This document shows positions 30,329 through 38,405 of a DNA stretch of 64,000 bases, piece by piece. A model generated the notes under the pieces. It worked only from the letters and a program-made list of their open reading frames with translations. It was not told the DNA's origin and ran no database searches. Source of the DNA: Acrocarpospora corrugata (lineage in GTDB: Bacteria > Actinomycetota > Actinomycetes > Streptosporangiales > Streptosporangiaceae); NCBI RefSeq assembly GCF_009687845.1, contig NZ_BLAD01000056.1, positions 57,021 through 121,020 of the forward strand, given 5' to 3'. How positions within the stretch are numbered: the stretch's first letter is position 1; every line of letters starts with the position of its first letter. The position numbers were made by a program, and so were the translations under genes.

Positions 30329-31117
30329 TCAGAAGGGCCGCGCGTACCACCGGCCGTTGTCGCCGCGATCCAGGCCGAGCGGCACCCCGAACGTCTTGGA
30401 CAGGTTGTCGCTCGTCATCACCTGCTCCACCGGACCCTGCTCGACCACCGAACCATGCCGGAGCAGCATCATGTGGGTGAACCCGGCCGGCACCTCCTCG
30501 ACGTGGTGGGTGACCAGCACCATGGTCGGCGACTTCGGGTCCAGGGCCAGCGCGGACAGCCGCCGGACCAGATCCTCGCGGGCGGCCACGTCCAGCCCGG
30601 CGGCGGGCTCGTCCAGCAGCAGCAGCTCCGGGTCGGGCATCAGCGCCCGCGCGATCTGCACCCGCTTGCGCTCACCCTCCGACAATGTCCCGAACCGCCG
30701 GCGGATCAGATGCGCGCAGCCGAGTTGATCGATTAATTCGACCGCGCGGGTCACGTCGTTGGAGTCGTACTCCTCCGTCCAACGGCCGAGAATCGCGTAT
30801 GACGCGGTCAGCACCAGGTCGATGACCTTCTCCTCGGGCGGCACCCGTTCGGCCAGCGCCGAACTGGCCAGGCCGATCCTGGGCCTCAGCTCGAACACGT
30901 CGGTCTGGCCGAGACGCTCGCCGAGGATCTCCACCGAACCTTCGGTGGGAAACAACAATGCGGCCGCGACCTGCAACAACGTGGTCTTGCCAGCGCCGTT
31001 GGGACCGATCACGACCCACCGTTCGTCCTCGCGCACGGTCCAGTCGATGCCGCGCAAGAGCGAGGCGCCGTCCCTCCGGACGGCAACGTCCTGCAGCTGA
31101 AGCACCTGACCGCCCAC
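30329..31117 (-). CDS. orphan ABC transporter ATPase (ModF/YlmA-like)
   Basis: 262 aa. Walker A GPNGAGKT, signature LSEGERKRVQIARAL, Walker B ELLLLDEPAAGLD, H-loop LVTHHVEEVPAGF. The SEGE signature and the VEEVPAGFTHMMLLRHG stretch match the stand-alone YlmA/ModF-like group. No permease is adjacent. GTG 31117 start. It could energise a transporter elsewhere or act in a non-transport role. Confidence 0.92.
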   Translation of the reverse strand: MGGQVLQLQDVAVRRDGASLLRGIDWTVREDERWVVIGPNGAGKTTLLQVAAALLFPTEGSVEILGERLGQTDVFELRPRIGLASSALAERVPPEEKVIDLVLTASYAILGRWTEEYDSNDVTRAVELIDQLGCAHLIRRRFGTLSEGERKRVQIARALMPDPELLLLDEPAAGLDVAAREDLVRRLSALALDPKSPTMVLVTHHVEEVPAGFTHMMLLRHGSVVEQGPVEQVMTSDNLSKTFGVPLGLDRGDNGRWYARPF

Positions 31118-31178
31118 GACAGTCCCCCTCCCGTTCGAACCCGCTCAGACAAAACCTATTGCAGGACGAGCGCATATC

Positions 31179-31979
31179 GTGGATCGGGTGCGCACCGATT
31201 CACCGATCTCCGCCACCCTCGTCGCCTGGGGCAACGCCTGGCTGACCGGGCACGTCGGGCTGGACGAGGCCGTGGACCGGGTCGAACGCGCCGCGGGCCC
31301 GCAGCTCGTGGCCGTGCCCCTGGACGCGTCCCCAGCCACCGAACCGCTCGTTCCCCCTCCTGTGGTCTCCGCTTCGGTCGTGGAGCTGTCTGACGTGCCG
31401 TTGCGCGGGTTCCTGGCGGAGCTGCGCGGCGAAGGGCTGACGTCGTTCCGGCTGGCGCTGCCCGCGCCGGGGGATCCGCTCGGCCTGTGCGGGCCGCCCG
31501 AGTTCACCCGTGCGGCGGTGGCGGCGGAGCAGGCGGCGATCGCCGTACTGGCCGGGCGGCGGTTGGGGCTGGTGCCCGCCGAGGATCGGCGCGGCTCGTC
31601 CTACGCGGGGGTGCGCTGGGCGACACTGCCGGCCACCGCCGCGGACGCGGACGTGCCGCAGCTGGCGGAAGCCGAGCGCGCGCTCATGCTGACCATGCGT
31701 TCCGCGACCGACGCGCTGGTCGGCATTGACGGCCCCACCCAGGGCTTCCCGTCACTGGACGGCGCCGACGACGCGCTCGCCCCCGGATATCCCGGCCGGG
31801 CGCACCGCCTGGGCGCGCTGGCCGCCCGGCTGGCCCTGGCCCTGCGCCTGGCCGACGAACGCGGCCTCACCTCCGTCCAACTGACCACCCGCAGCGAGGC
31901 CCTCCGCGACCTCGACCGCGCGGTACGCCGAGCCAGAATCGCCGCCCACCACGCGATCGTGGAGCTCAAAACGCCTTGA
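31179..31979 (+). CDS. conserved actinobacterial hypothetical protein
   Basis: 266 aa from GTG 31179, facing away from the ABC ATPase gene. Mostly soluble and Ala/Leu-rich: SPISATLVAWGNAWLTGHVGLDEAVDRVERAAGPQ, then LRGFLAELRGEGLTSFRLALPAPGDPLGL, then two long helices ending VRRARIAAHHAIVELKTP. It has the feel of a conserved family of unknown function often near ABC ATPases in actinobacteria, but I cannot name it. Its stop codon lies inside the first copy of a 20-bp repeat that recurs in the convergent WD40 gene. Confidence 0.75.
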   Translation: MDRVRTDSPISATLVAWGNAWLTGHVGLDEAVDRVERAAGPQLVAVPLDASPATEPLVPPPVVSASVVELSDVPLRGFLAELRGEGLTSFRLALPAPGDPLGLCGPPEFTRAAVAAEQAAIAVLAGRRLGLVPAEDRRGSSYAGVRWATLPATAADADVPQLAEAERALMLTMRSATDALVGIDGPTQGFPSLDGADDALAPGYPGRAHRLGALAARLALALRLADERGLTSVQLTTRSEALRDLDRAVRRARIAAHHAIVELKTP

Positions 31980-32166
31980 TCTACCGCATCCTCAGCTGAG
32001 CGCCCTGACCACCACACGCCCTGGCCCGCCACGTTCGCTTGAGCGCGGAGCGCCCTGACCGCCACATCTTCTGCCCTGATCTGCCACATCTTCAGTGGAG
32101 CCCCCAAGGCCCTGACCGCCACGTCTTCCGTGGAGCTCAGGACATCTTGATCTGCCACATCTTCAG
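31976..32166. repeat. 20-bp repeat family at convergent 3' ends
   Basis: Copies at 31976-31995 (TTGATCTACCGCATCCTCAG), 32076-32095 (CTGATCTGCCACATCTTCAG) and 32147-32166 (TTGATCTGCCACATCTTCAG), interleaved with repeats of GCCCTGACCGCCACATCTTC. The third copy is inside the WD40 gene and encodes KMWQIK on the minus strand; the first spans the stop of the opposing gene. Confidence 0.75.
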
Positions 32167-34440
32167 GCGTCGGTCTTTGCCTGCTGAGACGATCACTGGT
32201 TTGCGGTCGATCTCCACCAAGTCGACGGAGAAGACCCCGCCCTTGTGGGCTTTGACCGCTTTTCCGAGTGCCCGGTACGTCTCGAGGTCCCACAGCCGGA
32301 TCGTGCCGTCGGTGCTTCCGGATACCAGCACGGGATGGTCGTTCACCTCGCCAAAGGCCAGTGAGTAGACATTGTTCTTGTGCCCGGTGAGCGTCTTGCC
32401 GACGGCCTTTCCGGTCTTCGGGTCCCAGATTCTGATCTTGTTGTCCTCGCCGCCGGAGGCGATGACGTCGCGGCCGTCGAGTACGCCGGTGGTGACCGAG
32501 TAGACCGGCTTCTTGTGTGCCCGGAACGTCGCGCCGACCCGCTTCCGGGTGGATGCGCTCCACATCCGGAGTGTGCGGTCCTCGCTCGCCGAGATGATGA
32601 TGGTCTTGCCGTCCCGTTTGCCCAGGGCCAGCCAGTTGATCACGTTTCGGTGGGCGGCGATGGCGCGGCCGATCGGTTTGCGCTTCTCGAGGTCCCACAT
32701 CCGGATCCGACCGTCCGCTCCGCCGGAGACGATGACCCATCTGTCGCCGACCTTGCCGACGGCGACCGCGTACACGGCGTTGGAGTGGCCGCGCATCGGG
32801 CCGCCGAGCGCCTTGCGCTTCTTCAGGTCCCAGACCCGGACTGTGCCGTCCCGGCTGCCGGTGACGGCCAGGGCGCGCCCGCTGACGGTGGCGGCGGCCA
32901 CCGCGTACACCTCGTCGAAGTGGCCGGTCATCGGTTTGCCGATGGATTTGCGGCTGTCCGCGTTCCAGAGGCGTACCTGACGGTCCAGACCGGTGGAGAT
33001 CAGGACCTGGGTGCCGCCGACGTTGGCGGCGGCGACCGAGTAGACCGCGCCCCGGTGACCGGACAGCGCCTTGCCGATCGGCTTGCCCACGGCCGGGGGC
33101 GCGCTGGGCGTGGCGACAGGGTCGGGGGTGAATGACGGAGTGGACGACGGGGTCGCGACGATAAGCGGCGGGATGGCGGAGGAGGTGATCTGGGCGACAA
33201 CCGCGACCTTGGCCTCGTCGTCAGCGGCGAACATGCTGGGCACCACGAACAGCGCGGTGGCGGCGAGCGCCAGCACGACGGCGAGCGCGCCGGCGACCAG
33301 TTTGGCCCGTTGGCCAGCGCGCGGCTCGTCGGTCTCCGGGAAGAACACCGGGTCCGGCAACCGATGATTGACCGTGACCGAGTGCTCGTCTCTCCGCTCG
33401 TGCGACGGATCGGCCGGTCGCCGCTGGTACGACGGCGAAGCGAACGGATTGCCCGAATGCTCCTCTCTCGGCTCATACGACGGCGAAGCGAACGGATTGG
33501 CCGGGCGTTCCTCTCTCGGCTCGTACGACGGGGACGTGAACGGGTTGGCCGGTGCCGCGGCGACCTGGAGGCCGGCGGTCATCGACCGTTCGAGATCGTT
33601 CCTCTCGGCGCCCTGCTGGTCGAGCAGGACGAACAGCGCCTCGGCCGCCGTCGGCCGGTCCTCGGGCCGTTTGGCCAGGCAGGACTGGACGAGCGGGCGC
33701 AGCCGGTCGGGTAACTGGGAGACGTCCGGCTCCTCGTTGATCACCCGGTAGATCACGGCGGGCAGGCTGTCGAACCCGAACGCGGGCCCCCCGGTGGCCG
33801 CGTAGATCATCGTGACCGCCCAGCTGAACAGGTCGGACGGCGGCCCGACCCGCTGCCCGCCGATCTGCTCTGGCGACATGTACGCCGGCGTCCCCACCAC
33901 CCCACTGGACAGCGTCACCGACGCGTCCAGCGCCCGCGAGATACCGAAATCGATCACCCGCGGCCCGTCCGGGCCGAGCAGCACGTTGCTCGGCTTGAAA
34001 TCGCGGTGCACGATCCCGGCCCGGTGAATGGCGGCCAGCGCGGTGATCGTCCCCACCGCCAGCCGGTACAGCGCGCCGTCCCGGCGCGGGCCCTCGTCGT
34101 GCACGACACGCTGCAGCGAAACCCCGTCGACCAGCTCACTCACGATGTACGGATGCTCGCCGTCCATGAACGCGCCCAGCACCTGAGCCGTACAGAACTG
34201 GGCGACCCGGCGGGCGGCCGAGACCTCCCGCAGGAACCCGTCGGCGTCGTCCACGCCCGTCTCACCGAGCCGGGCCCGGAGCAGCTTGATCGCCACGTCC
34301 TCGCCGTCGGGTCCGGTGCCCGCGTACACCACGCCCTGCGCGCCCTCGCCCAGCAGCCCGACCAGGCGGTACTCCCCGAGCGAGACCGGATCATCGGGAC
34401 GGAGTGGTTGTGTCTGCGCCACGTCGGGCTCCCCCATCAT
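32137..34440 (-). CDS. membrane Ser/Thr protein kinase with WD40 beta-propeller
   Basis: 767 aa. Kinase domain at about 20-275 with Gly loop GEGAQGVVYAG (31-41), VAIK Lys52, catalytic HRDFKPSN (145-152), DFG 164-166 and GTPAYMSPEQ. A linker repeats PFxSPSYExRxE motifs. One TM helix (KLVAGALAVVLALAATALFVVPSMF) then leads to an extracellular propeller of seven WD40 repeats such as TVRVWDLKKRKALG, RIRMWDLEKRKPIG and TIRLWDLETYRALG. HRDFKP places it in the Pkn group of actinobacterial eukaryote-like kinases. The WD domain probably senses or docks; target unknown. Its 3' end carries repeats related to its own final WD codons. Confidence 0.96.
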   Translation of the reverse strand: MMGEPDVAQTQPLRPDDPVSLGEYRLVGLLGEGAQGVVYAGTGPDGEDVAIKLLRARLGETGVDDADGFLREVSAARRVAQFCTAQVLGAFMDGEHPYIVSELVDGVSLQRVVHDEGPRRDGALYRLAVGTITALAAIHRAGIVHRDFKPSNVLLGPDGPRVIDFGISRALDASVTLSSGVVGTPAYMSPEQIGGQRVGPPSDLFSWAVTMIYAATGGPAFGFDSLPAVIYRVINEEPDVSQLPDRLRPLVQSCLAKRPEDRPTAAEALFVLLDQQGAERNDLERSMTAGLQVAAAPANPFTSPSYEPREERPANPFASPSYEPREEHSGNPFASPSYQRRPADPSHERRDEHSVTVNHRLPDPVFFPETDEPRAGQRAKLVAGALAVVLALAATALFVVPSMFAADDEAKVAVVAQITSSAIPPLIVATPSSTPSFTPDPVATPSAPPAVGKPIGKALSGHRGAVYSVAAANVGGTQVLISTGLDRQVRLWNADSRKSIGKPMTGHFDEVYAVAAATVSGRALAVTGSRDGTVRVWDLKKRKALGGPMRGHSNAVYAVAVGKVGDRWVIVSGGADGRIRMWDLEKRKPIGRAIAAHRNVINWLALGKRDGKTIIISASEDRTLRMWSASTRKRVGATFRAHKKPVYSVTTGVLDGRDVIASGGEDNKIRIWDPKTGKAVGKTLTGHKNNVYSLAFGEVNDHPVLVSGSTDGTIRLWDLETYRALGKAVKAHKGGVFSVDLVEIDRKPVIVSAGKDRRLKMWQIKMS

Positions 34441-34557
34441 CCCGAATCACCAAATTTTACGACCCGGATTCTAGTGAGAGAAGATCGCTCTCTTCATTCC
34501 AAAGTGATAATCATCGGATATACGGGGATTACCATGACTCATCCAACGGAGACTCCC

Positions 34558-35214
34558 ATGCGCCGCACCGCTGGCATGCTCGCAGGGCTAACCCTCTTAG
34601 TTCCGCTCGCACTCACCGCACCGCCCGCCGCCGCGACCACCGCCCCGGCCGTCACGGCCCCCGCGACCCCGCAGGCGAAGGCTCCCTATGCGAACTTCAA
34701 GATCCACCACGTGAGCTATCCGAAGAAGGTCAAAGCCGGAAGCAAGATCACCTACAGCTTCCAGATCACCAACATCGGACCACACAGCGCCGATTATTAC
34801 TACATTGGCGGCATTCTCCCTAAAGGCATCGTGAGCACTCTCAAATGGGGCGGCCCGAAGGGCACGGACTGCCTCTGGGAAGGCCGCGAATTCTGGTGCT
34901 GGCCGCCACCGGTCCTTTACCCCAACCCCGCCGAGGGCGAGACCGACTCCACCTGGCTGACCATCCAGATCACCCTGCTCAAGGGCACCCGCGGCACCCT
35001 GTCCACCAAACTCGGCGCCATCACCTACGACGTCCCCACCGGCGCCGACAACCTGGACAAACGCCAACTCAAAGACCTGGGCATCAAGGGCTGGATCACC
35101 ACCAGAACAGTAAAAACCAAGATCGTCTCCCCTGGCTCCCGCGTCTACGTCCCCCCGCCCCCGAAGCCCACCCCAAGCCGCACCCCCGACCGCAACCGCA
35201 AAAAGGGCACCTGA
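34558..35214 (+). CDS. secreted DUF11-like protein, copy A
   Basis: 218 aa from ATG 34558 (GGAG 6 nt upstream; ATG 34534 is also in frame). A Sec signal (GMLAGLTLLVPLALTAPPAAA) and an Ala/Pro/Thr linker precede a beta-sandwich of the DUF11/CARDB kind: KVKAGSKITYSFQITNIGPHSADYYYIGGILP, with TDCLWEGREFWCWPP holding two Cys. A Pro/Lys-rich tail may bind the wall. Closest relative in the window is the gene at 42064 (same domain), about 7 kb away. Followed by a perfect 11-bp hairpin. Confidence 0.8.
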   Translation: MRRTAGMLAGLTLLVPLALTAPPAAATTAPAVTAPATPQAKAPYANFKIHHVSYPKKVKAGSKITYSFQITNIGPHSADYYYIGGILPKGIVSTLKWGGPKGTDCLWEGREFWCWPPPVLYPNPAEGETDSTWLTIQITLLKGTRGTLSTKLGAITYDVPTGADNLDKRQLKDLGIKGWITTRTVKTKIVSPGSRVYVPPPPKPTPSRTPDRNRKKGT

Positions 35215-35232
35215 CACCAGGCCCTACCAAGC

Positions 35233-35264
35233 ACGGGCCTGGCCACACCTCACGCCAGGCCCGT
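35233..35264 (+). terminator. hairpin terminator after DUF11-like gene A
   Basis: ACGGGCCTGGC (35233-35243) pairs perfectly with GCCAGGCCCGT (35254-35264). Confidence 0.7.
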
Positions 35265-35357
35265 CTCACCCCACAAGTGAGAGTCCGTCCGTCCTTGCTT
35301 GGGGCTGAGCTTGCGGGTAGCCATCTATCAGAACGTGTTCTGACTTACGATGGTGGC

Positions 35358-35828
35358 ATGACCGCCAGCCATGCCGACGCCGTAACCTTCTCGGACCTGT
35401 CAAGGAATCCCCGAGCGGTGGCCGAACGTGCCGCCAGTCTGGGCAGGGTCCGTGTCACTCACCGCGACGCCCCGGACTTCTACCTGACGGCCGCCGACCG
35501 TGAAGATCAGCGGGAGCTGACGCTGGCCACGGCGTCCCGCCTGTTCCTCGCCTTGATCAAACATGATCCGACTGCCCGTGCGCTCGTCATCGCCATGCCC
35601 GAGGTTTTTCCTTGGGCACGCCACCTCACCTCGGACGAGTTGCGTTCCTTCACCCTCGAACTGGTCGAGGCGCTCTCGGACGCCGCGGAGCTGGACGTCG
35701 ACGCCACCACACAGGAGGTCATCGCAGGCTGGCGGGCCACCGCCCGGATCAAGGCCGACCCATCGCAGCACGCCAAGGCACGCAAAGCCACCAAGGGCGA
35801 TTTCGGCCCTGTCAAGGTCTCGGCGTGA
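35358..35828 (+). CDS. Phd-like antitoxin
   Basis: 156 aa from ATG 35358. The N-terminus AVTFSDLSRNPRAVAERAASLGRVRVTHRDAPDFYLTAADR resembles the Phd/YefM fold (prevent-host-death), and the rest is a helical extension ending KATKGDFGPVKVSA. The next gene starts with GTG inside its stop (GTGA). It has the gene order of a type II toxin-antitoxin pair, the antitoxin first. The longer frame beginning upstream at 34845 is another frame of the previous gene and is not used. Confidence 0.7.
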   Translation: MTASHADAVTFSDLSRNPRAVAERAASLGRVRVTHRDAPDFYLTAADREDQRELTLATASRLFLALIKHDPTARALVIAMPEVFPWARHLTSDELRSFTLELVEALSDAAELDVDATTQEVIAGWRATARIKADPSQHAKARKATKGDFGPVKVSA

Positions 35829-36182
35829 GCCCCAAGCGGGGAGACCGGGTCACCGTTCCACCGCCGGATGGCCAATGGGATCTACGGTTCGGCACCAGCG
35901 ACGCGGTCAAGGGCTGGGAAGAACTGTGCCGCCACGCCTTGGCCAATACCCGCCCGCTGCTTCGAGACACTACGCACCGATCCACGCTCACGAGGCGATC
36001 ACGAACGACAGCATCGGCTGCGCGGTGACCTTGCTATCCATCGCCACAACGGCGAGGACCTGGAGCAATGGGAGTACGAGGTGACCAGTGGCGGGCGCGT
36101 CCGGTACGTAATCGATGACGCCAACCACACTGTCTGGATTGTCTACGCATCGCCTCGTCACCCCAAAGACACCGACGCCTAG
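35825..36182 (+). pseudogene. frameshifted toxin (RelE/ParE-like) of TA pair
   Basis: From GTG 35825 the frame reads SPKRGDRVTVPPPDGQWDLRF, then GWEELCRHALANTR, then degenerates (PLLRDTTHRSTLTRRS) to a stop at 36028. The frame one base further on reads RCFETLRTDPRSRGDHERQ, then DLAIHRHNGEDLEQWEYEV and VRYVIDDANHTVWIVYAS to the stop at 36180-36182. Joining the two near 35951-35957 (one surplus C in CGCCCG) gives a continuous RelE-like protein. So there is one net +1 insertion: a broken toxin, a sequencing error, or frameshifted expression. Confidence 0.7.
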
Positions 36183-36201
36183 AAGCGTGAGCCTGGCCGC
36201 A

Positions 36202-36225
36202 ACTGGCGCACCGGTGAGCGCCAGT
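36202..36225. terminator. hairpin between toxin and response regulator
   Basis: ACTGGCGC (36202-36209) pairs with GCGCCAGT (36218-36225) across an 8-nt loop, between convergent genes. Confidence 0.55.
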
Positions 36226-36254
36226 CTGGCCCTGTCTCACCCTCTTGGCCTACC

Positions 36255-36890
36255 TCACGCCAAGCCGTTTCGTACGGCGTAGAGGGCGGCCTGGGTGCGG
36301 TCTTGGACGCCTAGTTTCATCAGGACGTTGGAGACGTGGGTCTTCACGGTTTTCTCGGCGACCAGGAGTTCGCGGGCGATCTCCCGGTTGGAGCGACCGC
36401 CCGCGATGAGGGTGAGGACCTCGCGTTCGCGTTCGGTGAGCAGGATCGGCGTGGCGGGGGGAGTGGCCTGCGGGCTGTCGAGCATGGCGTCGGCGGCCTC
36501 GGCGGCGAGGAGGACCTGGCCGCCGTGGACCGCGCGGATGGCTCGGACCAGGGCCACCGGGTCCACGTCCTTGTAGAGGAAACCCGCCGCGCCGGCGCGC
36601 ATGGCGGGAGCCACGTCGCCGCGTTCGGTGACCGAGGTCAGGATGATGGCGCGGACTTTCAGGTCCTTGGCGGCCAGTTCCTCCAGCGCGCCGAGACCGT
36701 CCAGGCTGGGCATCTTGAGGTCGAGCAGGAGCACGTCGGGATCGAGTGAGGCCGCCAGGGCCACCGCCTCGGAGCCGTCCCCGGCTTCGCCGACTACCTC
36801 GATGTCGCCTTGGACCTCCAGGAATGTCCGTAGTCCCTGCCGGACGATCGGATGGTCGTCGGCGATCAGGACTCTGATCATTTCGGTCAT
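36255..36890 (-). CDS. NarL/LuxR-family response regulator
   Basis: 211 aa. Receiver domain with the acidic pair in RVLIADDHPIVRQGL, phospho-acceptor Asp in DPDVLLLDLKMPSLDG, Thr/Ser in IILTSVTERGD and Lys in FLYKDVDP. The C-terminal LuxR HTH is LTEREREVLTLIAGGRSNREIARELLVAEKTVKTHVSNVLMKLGVQDR. Its start overlaps the histidine kinase stop by 4 nt (ATGA), so the two form a two-component system. Target genes not evident. Confidence 0.97.
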   Translation of the reverse strand: MTEMIRVLIADDHPIVRQGLRTFLEVQGDIEVVGEAGDGSEAVALAASLDPDVLLLDLKMPSLDGLGALEELAAKDLKVRAIILTSVTERGDVAPAMRAGAAGFLYKDVDPVALVRAIRAVHGGQVLLAAEAADAMLDSPQATPPATPILLTEREREVLTLIAGGRSNREIARELLVAEKTVKTHVSNVLMKLGVQDRTQAALYAVRNGLA

Positions 36891-38026
36891 AGCGGGACCA
36901 CCAGCCGCACCGCCGTACCTCCATGAGGGTTGGGGGTGATGTCGAGGGAGCCGCAGGCGGACTCGGCGCGGTCCCGCATGGAGGCGAGGCCGAGCCCGCG
37001 GGACTCCGCGTCGGTCAGGTCGAAGCCTTTGCCGTCGTCGGCGATCTCCAGGACGAGTCGCGGCCGGTCATGGGTGAGGGTGACGGTGATCTCGCAGGAT
37101 TCGGCGTGCCTGAGGGCGTTGTGCAGTGCCTCCTGGGCGACCCGGAGCACGGCCACCTCGGCGGCCGGGGGCAGATCCGTCGGCGGTTCGCCCTCGAACG
37201 TGAACGACAGGCGCACCGGATGCAGCCGGTCCAGCAGCGCGACGTGTTTGCGCAGGGTTTCGATCAGGCCGTGCCGGTCCAGTTCGGCCGGTCGGAGTTC
37301 GACGATGACTGCGCGGAGTTCGGCCAGGGCTTCGCCGGCGAGGCGCTGCACCTGGTCGAGTTCGCGGGCGGCTCTGGCCGGATCGGATTCCAGCAGTGCG
37401 GACGCGGCGCGGGCGGTCAGGCGGAGCGAGAAGAGTTTCTGGGTGACGGCGTCGTGGAGTTCCCTGGCCATCCGGGTGCGTTCCTCGATGACGGTGAGTT
37501 CACGGCTGCGCTCGTACAGGCGGGCGTTGATCAGGGCGATGGCGGCGTGCGCGGCGAACAGCGTGAGCAGTTCCTCGTCGGCGGCGGTGAAGCCGCCGGG
37601 GGTGCGCTTGTTGGCCAGGAAGATGATCCCGAGGATCTGATCCCCGTCCAGAATCGGCACCCCGAGAAAGTCCTTCATCACCGGATGCGCCTTCGGCCAC
37701 CATTCGAATCGCGGATCACGCCGGAGGTCGGGGAGCCGCACCGGAGCGCCGTCGCGGAGCATCGCGCCGAGCATGCCGTGCTGCCGCGGCGTCGGCCCGA
37801 TCGCCTCCCACTGCTCGTCCGAGATCCCCTCCGCGACGAACTGCGCGAAAGCTCCTTGATCGTCGGGTACGCCAAGGGCCGCATACCGGGCGTCCAGCAA
37901 CCGGCTGGCGGACCTGACGATGACCTGGAGCACTTCCCGGGCCGACAGGTGCCGGGTAACCGCGAGCACGGCGGAACTCACGGCATGCAGCACCGCGTCC
38001 CGCTCACCCGCATCCACTTCCGGCAC
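36887..38026 (-). CDS. GAF-domain sensor histidine kinase (NarX-type)
   Basis: 379 aa from GTG 38026, no TM segment, so cytosolic. GAF domain (SARLLDARYAALGVPDDQG ... GVPILDGDQILGIIFLANKR) at about 25-175. Then HisKA_3 dimerisation with phospho-His in EERTRMARELHDAVTQKLFSL, and HATPase_c (LRVAQEALHNALRHAES N box; IADDGKGF; GLGLASMRDRAES). The GAF architecture resembles DevS-type redox/gas sensors, but the haem ligand cannot be assigned. Partner is the adjacent LuxR-type regulator. Confidence 0.95.
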   Translation of the reverse strand: MPEVDAGERDAVLHAVSSAVLAVTRHLSAREVLQVIVRSASRLLDARYAALGVPDDQGAFAQFVAEGISDEQWEAIGPTPRQHGMLGAMLRDGAPVRLPDLRRDPRFEWWPKAHPVMKDFLGVPILDGDQILGIIFLANKRTPGGFTAADEELLTLFAAHAAIALINARLYERSRELTVIEERTRMARELHDAVTQKLFSLRLTARAASALLESDPARAARELDQVQRLAGEALAELRAVIVELRPAELDRHGLIETLRKHVALLDRLHPVRLSFTFEGEPPTDLPPAAEVAVLRVAQEALHNALRHAESCEITVTLTHDRPRLVLEIADDGKGFDLTDAESRGLGLASMRDRAESACGSLDITPNPHGGTAVRLVVPL

Positions 38027-38129
38027 GACTTCACCCTAACCGCGGATAGTCGCTCGGCTTCCCCGCGTACCCGTAGCGCCGATATGGCGTCGCTTCCGCC
38101 TTACGCGACGCTTGTCTAAGCTGCACGCT

Positions 38130-38405
38130 ATGACGATCTCGCGGGGTGCGGACCTGTTGAGAGAGGTACTGGAATGGGAGCTCCTCCCCGCCCAATGGGC
38201 CGAGGTCGCCACCCTCCTCCCCGCCATCGCCGACGGCGACCAGGACGCCCTACAGGACCTGGAACTCCTCGCCCCCGTCCGCGTATTCGCCACTTTCGAC
38301 AACGAACCCACCGGCCCGCCCGCCCGCGAACGCGACCGCATCAACCAGCTCATCGCATCCCTGGACGGCGGCACGCCAGACCCCGAGGATGAGCCCACGC
38401 GATGA
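38130..38405 (+). CDS. small protein resembling CATRA-associated small protein (CATASP)
   Basis: 91 aa from ATG 38130; an upstream TTG at 38112 adds 6 residues. The protein has a DLLREVLEWELLPAQWAEVATLL helical core, then ALQDLELLAPVRVFATFDNEPTGPP and a helical tail. The W-E-L-x-P-x-x-W and ELLAPVRV pattern agrees with my memory of CATASP (CATRA-associated small protein), the companion of CATRA proteins. The following gene overlaps by 4 nt (ATGA). No RBS; a TAAGCT 7 nt upstream of the ATG suggests a leaderless transcript, in the divergent space with the kinase. Confidence 0.6.
   Translation: MTISRGADLLREVLEWELLPAQWAEVATLLPAIADGDQDALQDLELLAPVRVFATFDNEPTGPPARERDRINQLIASLDGGTPDPEDEPTR

Noticed and set aside
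34845..35828. 327-codon frame covering the DUF11-like gene and antitoxin
   Set aside because: Only its C-terminal half (from ATG 35358) has normal composition; the first half is a shadow of the DUF11-like gene.
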